From Metaphire vulgaris (lineage: Eukaryota > Annelida > Clitellata > Crassiclitellata > Megascolecidae), in the NCBI GenBank assembly GCA_018105865.1, contig CM030863.1, positions 1,852,601 through 1,916,600 of the forward strand: DNA of 64,000 bases, given 5' to 3'. Below the pieces are notes generated by a model, which did no database searches, was not told where the DNA came from, and was given only the letters and a program-made list of their open reading frames with translations. Position numbers and translations under genes: made by a program. Below, piece by piece: positions 55,996 to 64,000 of this stretch (positions are counted from its first letter, which is position 1; each line of letters begins with the position of its first letter).

Positions 55996-56333
55996 AATAG
56001 TCCAGTATACAATACAATACAATGTTATCATCAGGCATCAACTGGATAGACATTTTTCATCTGGAACCAAATTAGAGTATTTTGATGAAAATATTTGTGG
56101 TTCCGAGCACGAACCGAGCACCACTTGTCCCCATGTGCTAAAATATGCCTACATCAACCCTTTAAACATCTAATACCAAATCTCTATTCAGTAACCTGAT
56201 TAATCACAATCCTCATTCATATAAATGTGGCTGCCAGAGGAGTGAAACAGAGAGAGATAGACAAAGACAGACAGACAGATTGCTCTGAATTGGAAGGATT
56301 TCCCTCCACCATCATATTGCTAGAATAGGCCCA

Positions 56334-56335
<2 letters not shown>

Positions 56336-56411
<76 letters not shown>
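56336..56411. repeat. (CAAT)n microsatellite
   Basis: About 19 AATC tetramers. Confidence 0.97.
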
Positions 56412-56412
<1 letters not shown>

Positions 56413-57179
56413 TTATTGTTTCCAACTCATAAACAAGTATGCTATAATTCCAGTACCCTATCAAGATTACAGATAAATTGCTTAACTACAACCGAGCAAT
56501 ATGCTTTGGAAAAAATTAGAGATCACATCAGTCGTTCAAGTATCGGAAAGCGATTCTCCATTCAGCAACCTTGTCCAATTCTGCTTCAAATTGGATGTTT
56601 AAACAGAGCTTCATTCTGCTGTTAACCGGGGTAGGTCCTAAATAGCCTATTGCATAACGCAACTATTTGCACGCCAAGTATATGCCTTGAGCGCAAAGTG
56701 TTTGCCGAGGCGAAAACTTGCAAAAACGCGTTATTCGGTCGAGGCGACTGTCCAGGGAAATTTTCGGTTGCTCCTTAGTTATCACCCGGATATGGAGATG
56801 ATATCCTCAGCTGCACTCCAACAGTCCAGCTAAGATACTTGAGATTAGCCATGAGCTAGCAAAAGATCTAAATGAGCTGCTTATGTACAGGAATAGCCAA
56901 TGGCTGCTATATATTACCACCAGAAGCTAATTAGAAAAGTCCCACAGGGCAAAGCTTTACATGAGATACTTCTACATAGCACAATGGTTACAGGCTAAAT
57001 ATTTAAAATCCAAGCAGACAGAGATGTCAATGAAGGCAAAAATGTAATGCTTTAAAAGAAAAAAGAATTGCTGGTCATTGTGTTTGAAGCAGTACTAGTA
57101 GAGGCAATAGTACCGGTAATAGCAGTAATAGCAATAAAAGTAGTATGAATTGTAGAAGCAGTAGTAGTTGTAGTAGAAC

Positions 57180-57346
57180 CAGGGTGCGATTTGTGACCTG
57201 GAGCAGTGGGGGGGATATGTCGAGCTTGGAGGGATTGTTGGGGAAGTGTAGCAGTGGGGGGGATGTAGTGGTGGGGGGATGTAGCAGTAGGGGGGATGCA
57301 GTTGGGCAGTGGGGGGATCCCCCTTCCCCCTACAAATCGCGCCCTG
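57180..57346. mobile_element. hAT-type MITE with a perfect TSD (CAGGGTGCGATTTGT)
   Basis: CAGGGTGCGATTTGTG to TACAAATCGCGCCCTG, flanked by AGTAGAAC on both sides. Sibling of 23008-23174. Confidence 0.9.
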
Positions 57347-57468
57347 AGTAGAACCAGGAGAGGTCATAGTAGTAACAGAAGAAGCAGCAGCAGCAGTACT
57401 GTATTAGGAAATAATGATGAAAAGTGCTTATGTGAGGTATATGAAGTGATACATAAGATCATGCTAAC

Positions 57469-57580
57469 CGTATAAATCGGCCCTCTATCTAGTTCCCAAA
57501 GACGCTTCTGTCGATCTCCACTGCGAATGTATTTAAGGAATTCCTTCTTCAGAAGTTCGTGTGTCATGTTGTTATAACTC
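57469..57580 (-). CDS. cassette exon a1
   Basis: Acceptor ACAGCAG|G, donor ACG|GTTAGC; 112 nt, phase 2 in, 0 out. Encodes SYNNMTHELLKKEFLKYIRS and RLWELDRGPIYT. Together with b it forms one unit (LKKEFLKYI...LWELDRGP...VW--(I/V)AKSVYG). Confidence 0.75.
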
Positions 57581-58073
57581 CTGCTGTTGTAACGCTAGTC
57601 CTGAAGAAAATTTAATGTTTTGCATTCTATCTCAGAATTTTTTTAGAAATTCCAGAAAAAACTATTAAAAGAATCAATCATACTTAAAATTTCGCCAACT
57701 CCACTGAAGCTCTTTAGCAGCAAGAAAAGTTGCCACTGCGGTTTTATAGAGATTTCCAAAAGAGCCACTCTCTTTGATCTTCAATCGCACATTGGCAATT
57801 GAAGAGCTCATTAATTATTATTTAAGAGAGTAATCCATTCACTATGCCGCCTGCATGCAATTAATCATTTTCAAATTACACTGGCTTTTTCATTGGGCAA
57901 ACATTAAAATAAGAAAATCATAGAGTTTTAGAAACAATCAGGAACTGATTATATTATGGTTGCATATCGCACCAAGTACAACGAGAACAATACAAAGTGC
58001 AGAATATTTTTATAACACTTCTGTCTCACAATAAATAAGCGAGCAAACTAAATCTATAGTGCTATGCAAATAC

Positions 58074-58270
58074 CTTGCTTCACTTGTTTTATGGCTTTGT
58101 TCAGAGTTTCTCTCAGCTGCAGTCTTTCCTTTTGAGCGCTTCACTTCACAGTTCACCTTTGACTGCAAATCACGTCCAGGAGACAATTGAACCTCTTTCT
58201 TCAGCACTCCACCATTGTCTGGTAGACAGAGTGATGACAGTCCTTTGAATGGCAGGACAGATCCATCTGC
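58074..58270 (-). CDS. cassette exon d2
   Basis: Acceptor TTTTCAG|GCA, donor GCAAG|GTATTT; 197 nt, phase 0 in, 2 out. Encodes ADGSVLPFKGLSSLCLPDNG and SKVNCEVKRSKGKTAAERNS. About 95% identical to d3. Confidence 0.85.
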
Positions 58271-58388
58271 CTGAAAATTCAGTTGCGAAATGAATTTGCA
58301 GTCTAGAGCAATACAAGAATTTGCATTAATCAGCTAAACATCATCGAAATCATCATTTCACATGTAACATTTACTATGTTGTAACTAC

Positions 58389-58478
58389 CTCTTTCAGCAC
58401 CTCTAGGCGAACGCCTTCATCCACGTCTGACAGACGATTAGATGACAAACCAACGGGCGTCGGGACTTCTTTGGAACA
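58389..58478 (-). CDS. cassette exon c2
   Basis: Acceptor TGTTACAG|TGT, donor GAG|GTAGTT; 90 nt, phase 0-0. Encodes CSKEVPTPVGLSSNRLSDVD and EGVRLEVLKE. Confidence 0.8.
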
Positions 58479-58614
58479 CTGTAACAAAACAAGCAATCAC
58501 ACTGATGTAACAAAACTGCAGTTCATTGGCAAAACAGCCTTTACAGTTATCCTTCCGTATTGTGACAATCGCTTCAGGTGAGAATGCTTTTCAAAGTCTT
58601 GTATAAGAACTTAC

Positions 58615-58767
58615 CATAGAGCTTTCCATTTTGAGCTCTTTGAGCACTTCTTGATAAACTTTTCCACTTTTTTTTCGCCAGAAATCACAAGCACGACGGC
58701 GATTAACATCCCTGCCACTCCCATACACTGACTTTGCAATTGTCGTCCACACTGTCCCTAAGGGACA
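58615..58767 (-). CDS. cassette exon b2
   Basis: Acceptor TTTGTAG|TGT, donor ATG|GTAAGT; 153 nt, phase 0-0. Encodes CPLGTVWTTIAKSVYGSGRD and FWRKKSGKVYQEVLKELKME. An alternative AG ten bases in would break phase with a2. Confidence 0.8.
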
Positions 58768-59242
58768 CTACAAACACATAACGATCAAATCATTTATATA
58801 TTACAATAGTCAATGACCTAGCGAAAAATATTACCATCTGGTACCGATGTACAGTATGATTAGGCAAGACAAATGCATCTAAAAATAAAACTATCAACAC
58901 TACTAATGGGAACTCAACGCAAGGCTGCAATATTGCCTCATCATGATATGGGGATAATGTCCTCAGCTGCACTCCAAGAGTCCAAGAAAGATGACATTTG
59001 AGATTAACCATAGTCTAGCAAGGAATCTAAATGAGCTGCTTATATACAGGAAAAGACAATGATTTCCATAATATTACTAGTAAAAGCTAATTAGATCGAG
59101 AGAGCAATGCATTCCTGGAGATACTTCTACAGATCACAATGGTTATAGGTCAGGGGTGGTGAACCTTTTTCAGATTGCATGCTCCTTTGTTAGTTAATTC
59201 GTTATTTAGAAGCAGTACTAGTTGTAGTACCAGTAGAGGTAA

Positions 59243-59244
<2 letters not shown>

Positions 59245-59292
<48 letters not shown>
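59245..59292. repeat. (ATT)n microsatellite
   Basis: About 16 ATT triplets. Confidence 0.97.
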
Positions 59293-59294
<2 letters not shown>

Positions 59295-59631
59295 CTGACA
59301 ATTTCTTGTGTGCCATATAACCAAAATGTCAGGAGCAAGGGCACATTACAGAGCCCAATAAAAATAAATAAAATAACAGTCATCAGCAAAAAATACAAAT
59401 GGAAAACAATCTAAGGCAGAAGAGAATAAGATTTTCTAAACAAATAAGTCTTAAGATTTTTCTTAAAGGATGTCAGAGAAAAGGATGATTTCACAATTAT
59501 TGGTAGATCGTTACACGTCTTTGGCCCTATAGTAGTATAAATAGAAGGAGTAGCAGCAGAACTGTACAAGGAAATTATGATGAAAAGTGCTTATATGAGG
59601 CATATAAAGTGATACATAAGGTCATGCTAAC

Positions 59632-59743
59632 CCGCCAATTTGGCCCTTTATCTAGTTCCCAAAGGCGCTTCTTTTGATCTCCACCTCGTATGAATTTAAG
59701 GAATTCCTTCTTCAAACGTTCATGTATGATGCTGTAATAACTC
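59632..59743 (-). CDS. cassette exon a2
   Basis: Acceptor GGACAAG|G, donor CGG|GTTAGC; 112 nt, phase 2 in, 0 out. Encodes SYYSIIHERLKKEFLKFIRG and KKRLWELDKGPNWR; clearly paralogous to a1. Confidence 0.78.
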
Positions 59744-60262
59744 CTTGTCCTGCAGAACATTAAATGTTTTGCATCGTATTTCAGAAATTTTTCAGAATTT
59801 TCAGGAAAAAAGTGGAAAAGAATCAAACTTTCTTCAAATTCTGCCCATGCTACTGAAGTACATTGGCAGGAAAGAAAGTTGCCACTGTGGTTTTATAGAG
59901 ATTTCCAAAAAGGCCACTGGATTCAATATTCAATGACACTTTGGCAATTTGCGAGCTCATTAATTATTATTTAAGAGAAAATCCATTCATTATGCACTTT
60001 GCACATGCATTTTTGATGCTTTGAAACAGAGACTGGATTTCTAAAATCCATTAAATAATCATTTTCAAATTACATTTACTTTTCATTGGGCAAACATTAA
60101 AATAAGAAAATCGTAGAGTTTTAGAAACAATCAGGAACTGATTATATTATGGTTGCATATCGCACCAAGTACAACTAGAACAATACAACGTGCAGAACAT
60201 TTTTATAATTTCTCTCACAATAAATAAGCGAGCAAACTAAATCTATAGTGCTATGCAAATAC

Positions 60263-60456
60263 TTTGAAGCTGCTTCATGGCTTTGTTCAGAGTTTCTCCC
60301 AGCTGCAGTCTTTCCTTTTGAGCGCTTCACTTCACAGTTCACCTTTGACTGCAAATCACGTCCGGGAGACAATTGAACCTCTTTCTTCAGCACTCCACCA
60401 TTGTCTGGTAGACAGAGTGATGACGATCCTTCGAATGGCAGGACAGATCCACCTTC
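60263..60456 (-). CDS. cassette exon d3
   Basis: Acceptor TTTTCAG|GAA, donor TCAAA|GTATTT; 194 nt, phase 0 in, 2 out. Encodes EGGSVLPFEGSSSLCLPDNG and SKVNCEVKRSKGKTAAGRNS. Its own a, b and c partners are decayed or absent. Confidence 0.8.
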
Positions 60457-60518
60457 CTGAAAATTCAGTTGCGAAATGAATCTGCAGTCCAGAGCAATAG
60501 GAGAATTTTCAGCAAGGG

Positions 60519-60600
60519 GTCATCCACATATTACATACCAAAAAATGCATACTTTCATACCCCTCCCCTTGTTGTACCCCCTATATTTTCTGGACCTCCT
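60519..60600. mobile_element. half of a family C MITE
   Basis: GGGGTCATCCACATATTACA, then CATACCCCTCCCCTTGTTGT, without the other terminus. It marks where homology between cassette copies 2 and 3 stops. Confidence 0.5.
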
Positions 60601-60632
60601 TACACACACATGCACACACATAATATATAAAC

Positions 60633-60668
<36 letters not shown>

Positions 60669-60693
60669 ATATTTAAAACTATATATATCTTTA

Positions 60694-60732
<39 letters not shown>
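60633..60732. repeat. (AT)n microsatellite, two blocks
   Basis: AT runs at 60633-60659 and 60700-60732 with AC/CATA between. Confidence 0.95.
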
Positions 60733-60740
<8 letters not shown>

Positions 60741-60894
60741 TTCTATAGCACCATTCCTAATACTCTAAAGGTATCAATCGAAGGTACTTCAAATCCATCA
60801 ATAAAAGACCGGACAATTCCAGGAATCAGTCATAGTAGCAACAGTAGTAATAGAAGCAGCAGTAGCTGAAGAAGTAGTTGCAATAGTTGTAGCA

Positions 60895-61085
60895 AAAAAA
60901 GGTAAAGGTTTGCCCATGCTTGATTTTGAGTGTTGGGCCCAGCGCTGATCTCCGGTGTCAGACATGCAAGGACGCAGGCGACTTAAGTCACTAATATAGA
61001 ATAGCTTGCCACTGCTTTCTCCAGACCAGTGTTTTACCTTCATAGCCACAGCTGCTACTCATTTAGCAATGCCCTCTAACAAATG
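60895..61085 (-). mobile_element. SINE body fragment
   Basis: GCCCAGCGCTGATCTCCGG, AATAGCTTGCCACTGCTTTC and CAGTGTTTTACC match the body of the SINE at 63447-63735; the tRNA-like head is missing. Confidence 0.55.
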
Positions 61086-61129
61086 AATGCTGAGTTGTTG
61101 CAGCACTAGGCACTTAAGATAAAAGGTGA

Positions 61130-61190
61130 TCATGAGGCATATGAGGTGATGCATAAGATCATGCCAACCGTCCAAACCGGACCCCCATCA
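61130..61190 (-). pseudogene. remnant of cassette exon a (copy 3)
   Basis: CATATGAGGTGATGCATAAGATCATGCCAACCG is homologous to the 3' end and donor region of a1 (57440-57470) and a2; the rest of the exon is unrecognisable. Confidence 0.6.
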
Positions 61191-61670
61191 AGTATGTCTG
61201 ATATATGAAATCCAGATATCGAAAGAATCAATCCACTTCTGTGGAAGGCCAATTAGCAGAAATAATCAATGCAATCCATAAATAATTGTAAAAACACACA
61301 GCAGTCTCATTTCAGAGAAGTCAAATTCAGCGCCCAGACCCATTCCGCATTATTTCTACGGCGCCTCAAAATCCGATACAATGCTAAGTCAATAGTGAAG
61401 CTACTAAGTCACACATCAGAATAGTGATTTGAACAAGGAGCCGTCATGCGTCAGACCTCTAGAAAAATTAGCAGAGAGCATAATAATAATAATTATGTAT
61501 ACCAAATGGCTATATGATTACGGACACATAATGCCAAGCAAAAACATTTAAGCCTATCATTGGCAGCTCCTGTAAGACTTCCAGTCATTCCCTTCCTGCT
61601 CATTGTGCCAGAAGCTGTTAGATGGCATTGCGCTGGGGGGAAACTGCCTTTCCCACAGAATGACTGTACC

Positions 61671-61861
61671 CAGTGTTTTATCCAGACTCCACGCCTAGGG
61701 AAGGGAATTGAGGCTTTCGGTGGGGGGGAGAGGGTCGACATGGTCGGAAGGGAAAAGACACAGTTCAATGCAAAATTTGTGTAAGTGCTGGGTTTGTGGG
61801 GAGGGGGGGATTTGAGGTGGGGGGGGGGATCTCCCTCCTAACAGGCCGGTATAAAACACTG
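61671..61861. mobile_element. hAT-type MITE family B
   Basis: CAGTGTTTTATCCAGACT...GGTATAAAACACTG; flanks ACTGTACC and ACCGTACC (7-of-8 TSD). Inverted relative to the 14560 and 16025 copies. Confidence 0.88.
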
Positions 61862-61910
61862 ACCGTACCAATGTTCCCCCACACTGTCCTTGAAGGCTAA
61901 GTGACAAGTA
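61862..61910 (-). pseudogene. possible remnant of cassette exon b
   Basis: The minus strand reads TTAGCCTTCAAGGACAGTGTGG, resembling TTAGGGACAGTGTGG at the start of b2. The family B MITE inserts right after it. Confidence 0.35.
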
Positions 61911-62582
61911 GACAGTCCATCAGAAAAACAGGCATGACATAAGTTACATGAAATGAAGTGACACAATGAAGGCATACTTAACATGTGATTATATTCACCA
62001 AAATTTACCATTCCAGAGTCGCAGTGACAATGGCAAAGGTGACAACGTTGCAACGACACAAATGTTGAATGCAAATTTCTATTCTCAGACTTTCTAACTT
62101 ACAAGTACGTGTGTCAGAATGGTATTTTTAGGAACCACTGACAATATGCCTCACATGTGTAAGTGTCACGGTAACCGCGGTACAATGCAATAAACAAAAA
62201 CAGCCATGCGTAAACTTACTAAAATTAGGATTAATGTAAGTTTAATGCAATCTGACAAAATCCAGTTAAAGTGTGGTGGATTTTGCCTCATCAGCCTGTT
62301 CATTCTACATGCATTAAGAAAAACAAAGATGTCTATAGCTAATGTCTACTATTGTTCCACAGCTTATCGAGTGATACACATTTGGAGAAGATGAATCTAT
62401 ATGTTGTAACTATAACAATGTCTGTAATTAGTGTTTTTGTGAATATGCATTATACATCTCATTCCAATTCAGTGGACTTTTGCTGATCTCTACTGTACAG
62501 GATACCGTAATGTAATAATCCAGTGTGGCTGATCGATAATGTGAAAGAGATAGTTGAGGGTTAATTATTTCCACAGTCTTAC

Positions 62583-62733
62583 CCTCTTATTAGACGTAGC
62601 TGCATCTAATTCACGAGACCACTCGTCGATGTTACCACTGTGGCCGTAATCAATGAAGTTTTGTTCCAGTAACACAAACTTTTCAGCCATTGCTCCTTCA
62701 TTCAGTTCAGTCACCGAATCATTTTGTAAATTT
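62583..62733 (-). CDS. zinc-finger gene, likely first coding exon
   Basis: Acceptor TGTTACAG|A, donor AGG|GTAAGA. ATG at 62690-62688 opens MAEKFVLLEQNFIDYGHSGN, then IDEWSRELDAATSNKR. It ends in phase 0, matching d3. The open frame continues upstream to the acceptor, so an earlier start is possible. Confidence 0.6.
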
Positions 62734-63254
62734 CTGTAACACAAAAAATAAATGCTGCAATGCAATTATGCCCATAGAAATACATATCACTCTTAGTTTA
62801 TGTCTCAATGCAATCTTACGTGACGACGTGACATTGTCACATAAAAGTTTTACTAAATTTGTTCACCATTGATACTGCTAAAGACATAATAGGTGATACT
62901 GTTATTGGCAAATACAGATTTAAAAGAAACATATACTAATCTGTTTGAAATCCACAATCCTACTTACTTAAAAGTGCCGTCTTAACTAAGTACTCTATGC
63001 ACAAGTGAGTCAGCTTTCCAATTGGAGGGATGAAATCTTGAACAAATCATAATGATGCTATAGATAATCTATTTGGCGGAATTTTAACAAAATATACTTT
63101 TTACATTTGCAATCAGTCATGCATACTAAATATTCTCGGTTGGGGTTTGACAAAAATTGGAACTAATTGCATCAAAATTTTGAAATGGCATGGACCTTCT
63201 TCAGCTTCTGAAGGAGCCTGGGTAGTAATAGTGAAGTAGGAGCAATAGCAGAAA
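62734..63254. other. non-coding, nothing recognised
   Basis: AT-rich sequence upstream of the proposed first zinc-finger exon. Confidence 0.35.
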
Positions 63255-63393
63255 GGGTTCATCCATATAGTATGTACGCAAAAAGGCATATTTTCAACCC
63301 CCGCCCCTGTTGCACATAGCGTACATAGGAAAAATCTCACAAATCTGATCTCTCCTCCAGTGCGTACGCCATACGTACTATATGGATGGACCC
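63255..63393. mobile_element. MITE family C, best-preserved copy
   Basis: GGGTTCATCCATATAGTATG and CGTACTATATGGATGGACCC ends, 139 bp. TIR about 25 bp. Confidence 0.8.
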
Positions 63394-63446
63394 TAAATAT
63401 CTTGAATAGCGGACGTATTAAAATATACTGTAATACCTAAAGTTGT

Positions 63447-63735
63447 AACAGTAAAAGGTAGGTCTCGTAGTCTAATCCGAGCATTGGGTTCCAGCGCTTA
63501 TTACTGGTCTAGTCAATCAGCGACGTAGGTGGCATAAACCATTAATATGGGGTAGTTTGCCATTACTTTATGTAGACTCACGTTTTACCTCGCAGCGTAA
63601 TGCTGCTCCTCATTTTACCAGCACCCTACACTGAATAAGGGTTTGTTGATCTTAGGGCCACTGCGGTTTGCGAACCCACGACCTTCTGCTCTATTGCCCA
63701 GTCTTTTGACCACTGCTAACTTCACGCTGTCTTAC
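63447..63735 (-). mobile_element. tRNA-derived SINE, diverged
   Basis: The minus-strand head GTGAAGTTAGCAGTGGTCAA and box B GTCGTGGGTTCGCAAACC are followed by CAGTGGCCCTAAGATCAACA. The body includes AGGAGCAGCATTACGC and ACCAGTAATAAGCGCTGGAA. Confidence 0.75.
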
Positions 63736-63783
63736 AGTAGTAATGAAAACCAGAAACTGTGGTAGTGATAATAGCAATGAATG

Positions 63784-63937
63784 CAGTGTTTTATCCAGAC
63801 CCCAGGCCTTTGGGGTCAAATTGACTTGGATGGAGTGAAACAGACAGAGTTCAATGCCAAAAAATTTGTGTCACTGCTGTAATTTTCTTTTGGGAAGATT
63901 TTGAGGGCTTGGGGATTTGCCCCTGGATAAAACACTA
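63784..63937. mobile_element. MITE family B
   Basis: CAGTGTTTTATCCAGACC...TGGATAAAACACTA; AATGAATG and AATGACTG flanks (7 of 8). Confidence 0.78.
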
Positions 63938-64000
63938 AATGACTGTAGTAGCAGGAGCAGTTGTCATAGTTGCAGTTGCACTAATAGCCACAATAGTAAT

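Larger units (their letters stand above)
44828..62733 (-). other. gene: large C2H2 zinc-finger protein with amplified exon cassettes
   Basis: Exons 5' to 3': 62733-62583; 60456-60263 (d3); 59743-59632 (a2); 58767-58615 (b2); 58478-58389 (c2); 58270-58074 (d2); 57580-57469 (a1); 55793-55656 (b1); [55286-55197 (c1), probably skipped]; 55107-54896 (d1); 53739-52819; 50030-49749; 48677-48321; 47679-47305; 46679-44828. Every junction keeps phase. From the ATG at 62690 the product is about 1,700 residues. The N-terminal half is built from repeated modules of unknown fold; the C-terminal half has about 20 C2H2 fingers, so a nuclear DNA-binding protein is likely. Linking the module exons and finger exons into one gene is inferred from strand, phase and continuity, not from a transcript. 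Confidence 0.78.

Overview
This is a stretch of an animal nuclear genome. It has spliced genes with GT-AG introns, long introns, no operons, many triplet microsatellites, tRNA-derived SINEs, CR1-like LINE pieces and dozens of miniature inverted-repeat transposons. The palindrome AGGCCT is scattered everywhere. Together with the gene families present, this makes me favour a marine deuterostome invertebrate, probably an echinoderm or relative, but that is inference from base composition and not proof.

Layout. 0-0.6 kb (- strand): one exon with a CARD-like death-fold domain, running off the left edge. 1.8-2.7 kb: a decayed mobile-element-type ORF. 7.6-15.9 kb (- strand): a concentrative nucleoside transporter of the SLC28/CNT family. 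Nine exons were placed at splice-site resolution with matching phases, plus a likely N-terminal exon; its introns carry a maT (DD37D) transposon, SINEs, MITEs and microsatellites. 20.0-23.4 kb (- strand): a complete three-exon EF-hand protein of 149 residues. 23.5-25.3 kb: a 5'-truncated CR1-like retrotransposon. 25.8-36.9 kb: gene-poor, with a 51-bp minisatellite, several degenerate tandem arrays and a large imperfect inverted repeat. 36.9-37.0 kb (- strand): a single unidentified exon. 39.3-43.1 kb (+ strand): complete COMMD10, six exons, 204 residues, with one GC-AG intron. 44.8-62.7 kb (- strand): one large C2H2 zinc-finger gene whose 5' half is a tandemly multiplied four-exon cassette; about 1,700 residues if exons are joined as proposed.

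The strongest observations are these: (1) the intragenic amplification of the a-b-c-d exon cassette in the zinc-finger gene, with a lost 3' splice site in one copy; (2) a 2.08-kb foldback element with arms of about 0.7 kb in an intron of that gene; (3) at least a dozen hAT-type MITEs of different families, many with readable 8-bp target-site duplications; (4) the array-plus-inverted-repeat region at 30.8-36.3 kb. I found no operon, CRISPR, phage or defence locus and no convincing wholly new system. Exon coordinates were derived by hand from the sequence, splice consensus, phase and recalled family sequences; no search was run.
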